Assembly (NCBI GenBank): GCA_017634675.1
Contig: JAGBMX010000063.1
Coordinates: forward strand, 1 to 48,708
Origin: Selenomonadaceae bacterium
GTDB lineage: Bacteria; Bacillota; Negativicutes; Selenomonadales; Selenomonadaceae
Length of the DNA stretch: 48,708 bases
Reading direction: 5' to 3'
This document shows positions 32,273-39,616 of the stretch, piece by piece. Positions within the stretch are counted from its first letter, which is position 1, and every line of letters starts with the position of its first letter. Under the pieces are notes generated by a model. That model saw only the letters and a list, made by a program, of their open reading frames with translations, ran no database searches and was not told the origin of the DNA. The position numbers and the translations under genes were made by a program.

Positions 32273-33049
32273 ATGGCTTTGTCAGACGGTATGACCCCCG
32301 CAGATATAGCGGCGGTCACAGGCAACAACGACGGCTTCGGTTTTGGTAACGGAGGCGGCGCGTGGTGGATTTTGATTTTGTTCTTATTCGCTCTGATGAA
32401 CGGCGGAAATTGGGGTGGCAATGGTATCAATAATGCTATGCTTCCTTATGCGATGACTGAAACGACGCAGAGCGCGATGCAACGTGGCTTTGACAATCAG
32501 GCAACACAGACGGTTCTCGGCAATATCAATACGACTCTTGCCAACGGCTTTTCGGACGCGGCGATTGCCCGCTGCAATGCGCAGACGAACACTTTGCAGT
32601 CTATGAATCAGATTGCAATGGGATTGCAGCAAAACGGCGCAGATAATCGTTTGGGAATAGCCGACCTCAAATATACAATCGCCACTGAAAATTGCGCAGA
32701 TAGGCAGGCAATTTCCGACGGCATACGCGACCTTATGGCGCAGAACACGCAGAACACCAACGCCATTATCCAAAGTCAGAATCAAGGTTTCCAAGGCATT
32801 CAAGACAAATTATGCCAAATGGAAATTGACAGCTTAAAATCTCAGAACGAACAGTTAAGAACGCAGCTTAATATGGCAAACCTTGCGGCAAGTCAGAACG
32901 CGCAGACGGCGCAGCTTATTCAGGACAACAACGCTCAAACGGCGGCTCTCATTCAGCGAATCGCGCCCGCTCCTATTCCCGCATACCCCGTAGCGAATCC
33001 GAACGGTTGCGGCGGTTTTGGCGGGTTCGGTGGTTGCGGCGCAGCCTAA
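32273..33049 (+). CDS. Virion-module membrane-type protein, unknown
   Basis: 258 aa. Residues ~1-55 hold a Gly/Asn-rich stretch and one hydrophobic span (AWWILILFLFALMNGG), then a long Asn/Gln-rich helical region (NQATQTVLGNINTTLANG, QNTQNTNAIIQSQNQGF) and a Gly-rich C-terminus (NGCGGFGGFGGCGAA). The family is common in clostridial phages after the capsid gene; the role is not known to me. ATG after AAAGGG. Confidence 0.6.
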   Translation: MALSDGMTPADIAAVTGNNDGFGFGNGGGAWWILILFLFALMNGGNWGGNGINNAMLPYAMTETTQSAMQRGFDNQATQTVLGNINTTLANGFSDAAIARCNAQTNTLQSMNQIAMGLQQNGADNRLGIADLKYTIATENCADRQAISDGIRDLMAQNTQNTNAIIQSQNQGFQGIQDKLCQMEIDSLKSQNEQLRTQLNMANLAASQNAQTAQLIQDNNAQTAALIQRIAPAPIPAYPVANPNGCGGFGGFGGCGAA

Positions 33050-33062
33050 AGGGGGCGTTAAT

Positions 33063-33512
33063 ATGGCAGAGTTTACAAATGCGGGAGTTCAAACAGTAGC
33101 TCCCGGCGAAACTGTTATATTCACCGAATCACCGGTACAGAATAGGGATATTATCGTTCATCATACGGACGGCACGGGGAATTTTCTTTTAATTCCCCGT
33201 GGGTGTAATTGCAACAGGCGAAAAGAGGATAATTTCCTTGTAAGTTTTGGCGCGAATATTGCTATTCCCGAAGGCGGAACGGTAGGAGCAATTACGCTTG
33301 CTTTAGCGTTAGACGGCGCAACACTTCCCGTAACTACAATGGAAGTAACGCCTGCGGCGGTCAACCAGTTCTTCAATGTGGCGCGAGTGTCGAATGTTTC
33401 AACATTTGCGCGGTGTTGTCAAACTTTGACCGTCAGGAATACGAGCAGTCAGCCTATATTGGTATCGGCGGCAAATATTGTAGTGGAACGCTCTTATAAT
33501 GCGTGGAGGTGA
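33063..33512 (+). CDS. Beta-rich structural protein, unknown
   Basis: 149 aa from ATG 33063 (AAAGGGGGCG upstream). Strand-rich pattern (VQTVAPGETVIFTESPV..IIVHHTDGTGNFLLI..VSFGANIAIPEGGTVGAITLALALDG..VVERSYNAWR) typical of small jelly-roll/lectin-like decoration proteins in Firmicutes phages. Cys pair in the middle (CNCN, CCQ). Not assigned further. Confidence 0.55.
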   Translation: MAEFTNAGVQTVAPGETVIFTESPVQNRDIIVHHTDGTGNFLLIPRGCNCNRRKEDNFLVSFGANIAIPEGGTVGAITLALALDGATLPVTTMEVTPAAVNQFFNVARVSNVSTFARCCQTLTVRNTSSQPILVSAANIVVERSYNAWR

Positions 33513-33516
33513 GATT

Positions 33517-33915
33517 ATGGATAAAAGAACGCTTGAAAATTTAAAATATAAAGTAGAAAATGCGCTCACAGAGCTGGCGGATAAACAGACGCTAAACAGC
33601 AGCGACCTTGAAACGGCGAAACGGCTTTTATGCGTGTTGGAGCAGATAAGCAGAGTTACGGACGGAATTGTAGGTTATAGCGAAGAAGGGAACTCTTACG
33701 GAAGACATTCCTATAGGGGAAATTCAAATCGCTCTTACGACAATTCTTACAATTCCTACAACTCTTACAACGGCGCAAGCAATAACAGCGGCTACAGCGG
33801 ACACGACCTTAAAGGTAAGATGATGCAGCAGCTTGAACAGATGAAAAACACGGCGCATAACGAGCAAGAGAGAAATATGGTAGACTCTTGGCTTAGATAC
33901 GTCGAGCAACAATAA
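33517..33915 (+). CDS. Phage structural-module protein with a Ser/Tyr/Asn-rich middle
   Basis: 132 aa from ATG 33517 (GGAGG upstream). Helical N-terminus (LENLKYKVENALTELADKQ), low-complexity middle (SYDNSYNSYNSYNGASNN), helical C-terminus (MQQLEQMKNTAHNEQERNMVDSWLRYVEQQ). Family unknown. Confidence 0.6.
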   Translation: MDKRTLENLKYKVENALTELADKQTLNSSDLETAKRLLCVLEQISRVTDGIVGYSEEGNSYGRHSYRGNSNRSYDNSYNSYNSYNGASNNSGYSGHDLKGKMMQQLEQMKNTAHNEQERNMVDSWLRYVEQQ

Positions 33916-33928
33916 TCTATTATCGGCG

Positions 33929-33957
33929 AAGGCGGGAAGTTTAAACTTCTCGCCTTT
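33929..33957 (+). terminator. Hairpin, weak terminator
   Basis: AAGGCGGGAAGTTT (33929-33942) pairs with AAACTTCTCGCCTT (33943-33956, one G-T), followed by only a short T-rich stretch. Confidence 0.55.
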
Positions 33958-33977
33958 GTTGTGTATAGGGTGATTAT

Positions 33978-34358
33978 ATGTATATTTATTATAATCCTAA
34001 TCCGCTTCAAAAAAGAGTGGGCGATTGTGTTATCCGCGCCATAGCTAAACTTACGGGGGAAAGTTGGGAACAGGTTTATATAGGCGTATGTATGCAAGGT
34101 TATCTGTTAAGCGATATGCCGTCCGCTAATCACGTATGGGGCGCGTATGTGAAAAGTCGCGGGTATAGTAAGCATAATTTGCCCGACACTTGCCCAGATT
34201 GTTATAGCGTGAAAAGTTTTTGCGAAGAACACCCGCAGGGTAAATATTTATTAGCGACGGGAAGTCACGTTGTCGCGGTTATTGACGGCAACTATTTTGA
34301 CACGTGGGATTCGGGCGACGAAAACCCCTTGTATTATTGGCAGGAGGTGGAAGCGTGA
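33978..34358 (+). CDS. Papain-like/C39-type cysteine peptidase domain protein
   Basis: 126 aa. RVGDCVIRAIAKLTGESWEQV holds the active-site-like Cys in GDCVIRA; LLATGSHVVAVIDGNYFDTWDSG gives the His and Asp/Asn region. Resembles C39/papain-like domains found in phage late regions. May process virion proteins or act on cell wall; substrate unclear. The stop overlaps the next start (TGATG). Confidence 0.65.
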   Translation: MYIYYNPNPLQKRVGDCVIRAIAKLTGESWEQVYIGVCMQGYLLSDMPSANHVWGAYVKSRGYSKHNLPDTCPDCYSVKSFCEEHPQGKYLLATGSHVVAVIDGNYFDTWDSGDENPLYYWQEVEA

Positions 34359-34960
34359 TGAAGTTATCGGATTTTATCGTCAAACTTCGGGCTATGACGC
34401 ACGACGAGCGAGAAATTGAATATAGCGACGAAGATTGGATAAGATTTACAAACGACGCTTTGAAATTTGTAAGGCGTACTATTCTTGACGTTTATCCTTT
34501 CGCGCTTGCCGATATGCTTATGAACGGTTGGTTACGCCCTTCGCATTCTACTATTTACCTTTACGATGCGCCTATTCGCGTGTTGAGTGTGAAAGCGAAC
34601 GGTAAGCGGTTAAAAGTTGTAAATCCTGTTTCGGAAGATGAAAAAAAGCATTACGAGCCTTTCGGTTGGTATCTTTTGGGGATGGATAAAATCCGCATTG
34701 TGCCTACGCCAAAACGCCCTGTTTTTTATGAAGTGGCGGGCGTGCAAGATTTTGACCCGCTTAAAAAGCCGGAAGACGTATTGCCGATTCCCGCAGATTA
34801 TGAAGATTTCGTATCTGAATATTGCATAATGCGGGCGAGCGTAACGAATGAGTTTAACACGCAGGAAGAGCAACAGTTTACAATGATAATCCGTCAAGGC
34901 ATAGAGGACAGATTGAAAGCATTTTTACCGTCAGGGGCGCAGGTTAGGGGGTATTGGTAA
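34358..34960 (+). CDS. Head-tail adaptor-like protein (P22 gp4-like position)
   Basis: 200 aa from ATG 34358, coupled to the previous gene. KLSDFIVKLRAMTHDEREIEYSDEDWIRFTNDALKFVRRTILD is the pattern of podovirus/siphovirus adaptor proteins that bind the portal; the middle part carries beta strands (YLYDAPIRVLSVKANGKRL). Assignment rests on motif resemblance and position before the gp10-like gene. Confidence 0.6.
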   Translation: MKLSDFIVKLRAMTHDEREIEYSDEDWIRFTNDALKFVRRTILDVYPFALADMLMNGWLRPSHSTIYLYDAPIRVLSVKANGKRLKVVNPVSEDEKKHYEPFGWYLLGMDKIRIVPTPKRPVFYEVAGVQDFDPLKKPEDVLPIPADYEDFVSEYCIMRASVTNEFNTQEEQQFTMIIRQGIEDRLKAFLPSGAQVRGYW

Positions 34961-36540
34961 TGCGATTGTCTACCAAACACTCTAACCAACAAATTGTAGA
35001 ATACAGAGATTTCAGCGGCGGGTTAAACACATCAAACGCAAGCGAGATGATAGCGCATAACGAACTCGCAAGAGCAATAAACGTAGAAATAGATAAACCG
35101 ACGGGGCTTATAAGGACAGTAGCGGGAACGAGAACGCTTTATCAAAAAGAAGGAGCGTATTTTACGGATATTGCTTATGACAAGATAGGAGATATGTTTG
35201 TCGTATGCGATATTGACAAAAAGATTTATGTTTGGAAAGAGCCGGATTTATCGGAAGCAATAGAAGCAAAATGGATAGACCAAAAAGCGAAATACCTTTT
35301 GAATATATGGAAAGAAAGCGATTTACAAGAAATAGGGACGCTTACGGGCAACCTTACGCCTTCGTTTTGTTTGTGGGAGGACGGCTTACTTATTGCAAGC
35401 GGCGGAGCGTTGCAATATTTTAAGAACGGCGAAGTGCATACCATAAGCGAAACCAGTCTTGTGAAATGCAATGGCGTATTTGTACGCGGCGGCAGGGTAT
35501 GGACTTATTCGGGTGATACTCTCTATACTTCCGCGGTGGGAGATGAGGAAAGCTGGGTATCAGACCCCGCAGATGCTTCAACCGCTCAATGGATAACTAT
35601 AGGCTATAAAGACGGCGGGGAAATTGTCGGAGTTGTTTCTCTTTCAAGCGATGTGCTTATTGTAAAAGACAATGGACACGTTTTCAGACTTTCGGGAGAA
35701 TATCCCGATTGGACGGTAAAAGAAGTAAGCAGAGAAGTCACTTGTAGAGGTTATCGCGCTTCCGTGGGTATTATCAATAACGCCGTAATTTTAGGAGATA
35801 GTTTTATGCAAACTATTTCCACAACGGAAGATTACGGCGATATGCACGCAACGGACATAAGCGCGAAAGTGAAAAACGAGATAGCCGCGTTGCCGAAGAA
35901 GGTAAAACTTCGCTATGTTGCGCCGTATAATCAAATATGGCTTGTTGACGGCGACAGACGGTTTTTATTTTTGGAGCTGGACAATAATGCATATTTTGAA
36001 AGAGAGTATACGACCGCGCTAATGGACGTTTGCTATAAGGGAAATAAAGTATTTGCGCTAAAGAAAGACAAGATACAGATACTAGACTCGGACAGCGAAT
36101 TTGACGAAGACGATTTTTTGAAATGGCGGTGGAGGGCAAAGACGCTTGTGTCTAACAATGCGTATGTTGTAAAACGCGGCAGAGCGGATATAACGCCTAT
36201 AATCGACCATTATCACGAATGTGTTTTTGTGATAGGCAAAGCGGAATTACACGGCTCATTTCAAAACTTGTCGCATTGTTTATATGAGGATTATAGTCCG
36301 CTGTATTACAACAAGCGAGAACTCTTTACCCCGCCTATAAACGCCGAATATTTAAGCAGTGATGAATTATTCTTAAACAGCGAATACCTTTTTGAGAATG
36401 AGACGAAATTGTTCAGCCTTAATCAGTTTAGAACAGACGATAGGTTTATAGAGCGTTTGCGTTCCGTAAAGGTTGAAAGTTACGGGCAAGGCGGGCAGTT
36501 GATATTTAACGGTATAAATTTTGAAATAGCGGAGGTGTGA
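34960..36540 (+). CDS. P22 gp10-like tail/DNA-stabilisation protein (beta-propeller)
   Basis: 526 aa from ATG 34960 (1-nt overlap). Strand-rich throughout with repeated short blade-like segments (DIAYDKIGDMFVVCDIDKKIYVWK, VVSLSSDVLIVKDNGHVFRLSGEYPDWTV, RYVAPYNQIWLVDGDRRFLFLELDN). N-terminal RDFSGGLNTSNASEMIAHNELARAINVEID is a common start of such proteins. Likely part of the short tail that seals the portal. Confidence 0.7.
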   Translation: MRLSTKHSNQQIVEYRDFSGGLNTSNASEMIAHNELARAINVEIDKPTGLIRTVAGTRTLYQKEGAYFTDIAYDKIGDMFVVCDIDKKIYVWKEPDLSEAIEAKWIDQKAKYLLNIWKESDLQEIGTLTGNLTPSFCLWEDGLLIASGGALQYFKNGEVHTISETSLVKCNGVFVRGGRVWTYSGDTLYTSAVGDEESWVSDPADASTAQWITIGYKDGGEIVGVVSLSSDVLIVKDNGHVFRLSGEYPDWTVKEVSREVTCRGYRASVGIINNAVILGDSFMQTISTTEDYGDMHATDISAKVKNEIAALPKKVKLRYVAPYNQIWLVDGDRRFLFLELDNNAYFEREYTTALMDVCYKGNKVFALKKDKIQILDSDSEFDEDDFLKWRWRAKTLVSNNAYVVKRGRADITPIIDHYHECVFVIGKAELHGSFQNLSHCLYEDYSPLYYNKRELFTPPINAEYLSSDELFLNSEYLFENETKLFSLNQFRTDDRFIERLRSVKVESYGQGGQLIFNGINFEIAEV

Positions 36541-36542
36541 CA

Positions 36543-37049
36543 ATGGCGGAGATAGAACAAAAATATCCCATAGATTTTAGGCGTGGCGGCGATACCGTAC
36601 ACGACGGTACAGAGAAATATATAAAAGAGATTATACTTTTGTATAACGCGATAAATTCTATCAGAGGAAATTTGAAAGCTCCTACGTTTAATTCGGAAGT
36701 AGCAACCGTGCCTAATCAATGGTATGTGGACGCTAACGGCGTAATATGGATGCGTGACCTTACCAATAAGAAATGGAACAAGATGGGCGAAAATGCGCCG
36801 TATTTTGGTGCAAAGGGCAGTATGGACGCGGAGCGGGTGAATGGTTATGTGTTCAACCTCGACGGCATAAAGAATCGTCAGCTTATATGGTATAACGCAG
36901 AAAAAGAAGAATTTGAGCCTGCTATGGGAACGGGCGATACAAATTTTGAAGTGGTTATATCGGAAGAGCGAACGCCATATAAAGAGGTGTTGTGGCTTAA
37001 ACCCGTCAGCAACGATTATAACGGCTCGCATAGTCTTAACGAAGAATGA
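36543..37049 (+). CDS. Tail module protein, unknown
   Basis: 168 aa from ATG 36543 (GGAGGTGTGAC upstream). FRRGGDTVHDGTEKYIKEIILLYNAIN then beta-rich part (ATVPNQWYVDANGVIWMRDL, GYVFNLDGIKNRQLIWYNAEK). Probably a tail hub or fibre-base protein; not assigned. Confidence 0.55.
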   Translation: MAEIEQKYPIDFRRGGDTVHDGTEKYIKEIILLYNAINSIRGNLKAPTFNSEVATVPNQWYVDANGVIWMRDLTNKKWNKMGENAPYFGAKGSMDAERVNGYVFNLDGIKNRQLIWYNAEKEEFEPAMGTGDTNFEVVISEERTPYKEVLWLKPVSNDYNGSHSLNEE

Positions 37050-37059
37050 AGGTGAGATT

Positions 37060-37398
37060 GTGAACGGCATAATCATAGAACACGGAAACATTCTACACAG
37101 GCGGGGAGATACTGGAGTAATTCGCGTGCTGATGAGACTTTATGAAAACGCGCCGCCTTTTCGTTTTCGCGAAGGAGACACGGCTACGCTAACCATAAAG
37201 AAGAAGTTGAAAGATGAGCCTTTTGTTTTGCAAAAGGAAACAGAGGACGGATATTTTGTAATGTTTCACGAAGACACGGCAAAACTTCCTTTTGGCGTTT
37301 ATTGGTACGATATAAAAGTAAGGTTAAAAGAAGGGCAGTATTTCACCGTAGCGGGTCCCGCGCAGTATCATATATTGCCTAGCGTACAAGGAGGCTGA
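37060..37398 (+). CDS. BppU-N-like fibre base protein
   Basis: 112 aa, GTG start 37060 after GGTGAGATT. Pattern RRGDTGVIRVLMRLYENAPPFRFREGDTATLTIKKKLKD...VMFHEDTAKLPFGVYWYDIKVRLKEGQYFTVAGPAQYHIL matches the N-terminal domain of phage upper baseplate/tail proteins. Likely joins fibre to tail. Confidence 0.65.
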   Translation: MNGIIIEHGNILHRRGDTGVIRVLMRLYENAPPFRFREGDTATLTIKKKLKDEPFVLQKETEDGYFVMFHEDTAKLPFGVYWYDIKVRLKEGQYFTVAGPAQYHILPSVQGG

Positions 37399-37403
37399 TT
37401 GTT

Positions 37404-37856
37404 ATGAACGACCATATTCATTATCATTTTGAACGCGAACACGGCAGACCGCCCATTTGCGCGGGTAAACCGCCTTTTCCTCACGACCGAGACAAAAAAC
37501 CTCCCATAGCGGATTTTACTGTGGAGACAGGCGTTGTATTGCAGGGCGAGCAGGGATTATCCGCTTATGAAGTGGCGGTGAAAAACGGCTTCGAAGGTAC
37601 GGAAGAGGAATGGCTAGAGAGTTTAAAGGGTGCGGACGGTTATCCGAAAACTCTTGCGGCGGATATTAAACTTGAAGGAACGGAAGCAAAAGTGACGATA
37701 GAGAGAAACGATGAAACGCAGCTTGTAACTTTTCATTTTACATTACCCGAAAATTATACGCCGTCAAGTGACGATAGCGGCGAAGATACGGGAGACGATA
37801 CGGGCGAAGGAAGCACAAGCGGAAGTCTTGGCTTAGGCTCTACATATAACGGTTAG
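37404..37856 (+). CDS. Fibre-associated protein with the SAYEVA..NG..GT..EW motif
   Basis: 150 aa, ATG after AAGGAGG. Carries a phage fibre motif (GLSAYEVAVKNGFEGTEEEW) and a strand-rich end with an acidic low-complexity stretch (SSDDSGEDTGDDTGEG). The same motif occurs in the retroelement target at 39617. Role in fibre assembly inferred. Confidence 0.6.
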   Translation: MNDHIHYHFEREHGRPPICAGKPPFPHDRDKKPPIADFTVETGVVLQGEQGLSAYEVAVKNGFEGTEEEWLESLKGADGYPKTLAADIKLEGTEAKVTIERNDETQLVTFHFTLPENYTPSSDDSGEDTGDDTGEGSTSGSLGLGSTYNG

Positions 37857-37869
37857 GGGGCGACGAAAG

Positions 37870-38511
37870 ATGACTAATCAAACAGTCCCTGTTGTAACGC
37901 CCGCAAAAATTCTTCGCAATTCAATGCTTGTGCCGAACGGTAGGGAAACGGACGGAAGTGTTCATTACGATGAATTAAGACCCGTAACAGACGCTGACCT
38001 TGTATGGTTCGTTGATTATTTGAAAAGTCCCGAAGTAGCCGCGATAGTGGGAACTGATACGGTGCAACAGGCAATAGAAAAACTTGATAGGAAAGACGAT
38101 TATATTGAAAACAAAGTAAGCACAGCGCAAAATACGGCGAACACGGCTCAAAGTGCGGCGAACACAGCGCAAAGCACGGCAAATACGGCTACAAGCAGAG
38201 CAAACAACGCATTAGACAGAGCAGAAGAAGCGTTGGAGATTGTTGCGTATGAGTGGGGAGGCAGCAGATTTTATGTGAAATTCAAAAACGCGATTGTGTT
38301 ACAAGGCGGATATGGTGGCAACTTAAATCCTAATTCGTGGAACACTCTATCCTTTGGTATAAATTTTCTGGACGAAAATAATTATGTGGTTATGGTTACG
38401 AACGCGCTTTCAGACCCCGCGTCAGTAACGGTTGAGAATATAAGCGGTTCGTCGTTTAAGGTAAAGGGTATTGAATATTTTCAATATTTGGCTTTTGGTC
38501 GTGGTGGTTAA
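37870..38511 (+). CDS. Tail fibre protein with coiled coil and gp53-like C-terminus
   Basis: 213 aa. Coiled coil TAQNTANTAQSAANTAQSTANTA (about 84-107; 7-residue register), then a C-terminal domain (EWGGSRFYVKFKNAIVLQGGYGG...SFKVKGIEYFQYLAFGRG) resembling gp53-like receptor-binding tips. Likely trimer. ATG after GGGGGCGACG. Confidence 0.7.
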   Translation: MTNQTVPVVTPAKILRNSMLVPNGRETDGSVHYDELRPVTDADLVWFVDYLKSPEVAAIVGTDTVQQAIEKLDRKDDYIENKVSTAQNTANTAQSAANTAQSTANTATSRANNALDRAEEALEIVAYEWGGSRFYVKFKNAIVLQGGYGGNLNPNSWNTLSFGINFLDENNYVVMVTNALSDPASVTVENISGSSFKVKGIEYFQYLAFGRGG

Positions 38512-38523
38512 GGGGGCGTGAAA

Positions 38524-38943
38524 ATGCAATATTTAATCAAATTTGATGAAAGCGGGCGTAAAGGGGACACATACCCTATAGACAAATTGATGAGTGAAGG
38601 AAGGAAGCAGGAACTTATAGAGCAAGGGTTTGCGGAAGTGTCAGCAGAAGATTTTAAATTGTATGTATCCGATAACGGGGGAAGTCACGGCACGGGGTAC
38701 ATTCGCGGCATAGACGGAAAACCTACCGACGCGCCACCTCATATACCGACGAAGACGGAGGAGGCGGCAAGGTTATATTATGAATGTGAGAACGATTTAA
38801 AAGCTATTGAATCGGATATTCTTCAAGCGATAGCCGCAGATGATGAAGGATTGCTTGCGGAATTACGAGAAGAACGCGTGGCGCGAACGGAACAGTACAA
38901 GAAAGATTTGAAGGATTTGGAGGGTAGATTATGGCAAGAGTGA
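38524..38943 (+). CDS. Phage fibre-region protein, unknown
   Basis: 139 aa; ATG 38524 preferred, an in-frame GTG at 38518 is also possible. Helical acidic C-terminus (EEAARLYYECENDLKAIESDILQAIAADDEGLLAELREERVARTEQYKKDL). Perhaps a fibre chaperone; not assigned. Confidence 0.5.
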   Translation: MQYLIKFDESGRKGDTYPIDKLMSEGRKQELIEQGFAEVSAEDFKLYVSDNGGSHGTGYIRGIDGKPTDAPPHIPTKTEEAARLYYECENDLKAIESDILQAIAADDEGLLAELREERVARTEQYKKDLKDLEGRLWQE

Positions 38944-39077
38944 AACGCTGTATTTTTTGCGGGAAAAAGCTCCGCGAGGACGGATATTGTATAAACCCTC
39001 AATGCGTAGACTATGAGCGCACAAAAATTCACGACGGTGACGAAGAAGGAGAAAAAGCAAATGCAACCGATAAATAA
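38931..39077 (+). CDS. 48-aa zinc-ribbon protein
   Basis: ATG 38931 has GGAGGG 6 nt upstream and overlaps the previous and next genes. CIFCGKKL...GYCINPQC is a Cys4 zinc ribbon. Stop TAA 39075-39077. One of several zinc-ribbon small proteins in the phage. Confidence 0.6.
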   Translation: MARVKRCIFCGKKLREDGYCINPQCVDYERTKIHDGDEEGEKANATDK

Positions 39078-39411
39078 TTCACAATATTATTTGCCACAAC
39101 AGCAACGACCGCAAGGAGAAATGTTTGTCGTTTCCGTAGCGGGAGAAATAGGCGCAATGTCTTACCCAGTAGGCGCGGGCAATACCGCTTTTGCCGTTGA
39201 CTGGAACGAGAAAACGTTTTGGATAAAAACAACGGATACAAACGGTGTTCCGCAACCTATGAGAAAATTCAAATTTGAAGAAATAATTCCAGAGCCGCAA
39301 CAAGCGCAAGGCGGCGCAGTTTCAAGAGCGGAATTTGAAGAAGTGCAATCAAGCCTTTCTAAAATAATGGAAATGTTGAAAACAAATAAGAAGGAGAGTG
39401 GGGCAAAATGA
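39061..39411 (+). CDS. Phage protein upstream of the fibre, unknown
   Basis: 116 aa from ATG 39061 (GAAGGAG 9 nt upstream). Gln/Asn/Pro-rich N-terminus, beta-rich middle (EMFVVSVAGEIGAMSYPVGAGNTAFAVDW), coiled C-terminus (RAEFEEVQSSLSKIMEMLKTNKK). No family assigned. Confidence 0.55.
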   Translation: MQPINNSQYYLPQQQRPQGEMFVVSVAGEIGAMSYPVGAGNTAFAVDWNEKTFWIKTTDTNGVPQPMRKFKFEEIIPEPQQAQGGAVSRAEFEEVQSSLSKIMEMLKTNKKESGAK

Positions 39412-39605
39412 ATTTCTCGGGTGTGAATTTAGGCGGAATGAATCCTGCTACATTTATGCAAAATTTTAACGCTTTTGCGAAGAATTTTAAAGGCGGCGAC
39501 CCTCAACAGATGGTACAAAATTTGTTAAATACCGGGAAAATGACGCAGGCGCAGTATAATCAATTACGCGCTACGGCAAATAAGATTATGGGGACAAATA
39601 TGTAG
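39408..39605 (+). CDS. Small phage protein, unknown
   Basis: 65 aa, coupled by a 4-nt overlap. Pattern MNPATFMQNFNAFAKNFKGG..QQMVQNLLNTGKMTQAQYNQLRATANKI is common in Firmicutes phages between head/tail genes. Function unknown. Confidence 0.55.
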   Translation: MNFSGVNLGGMNPATFMQNFNAFAKNFKGGDPQQMVQNLLNTGKMTQAQYNQLRATANKIMGTNM

Positions 39606-39616
39606 AGGTGCGGGAT

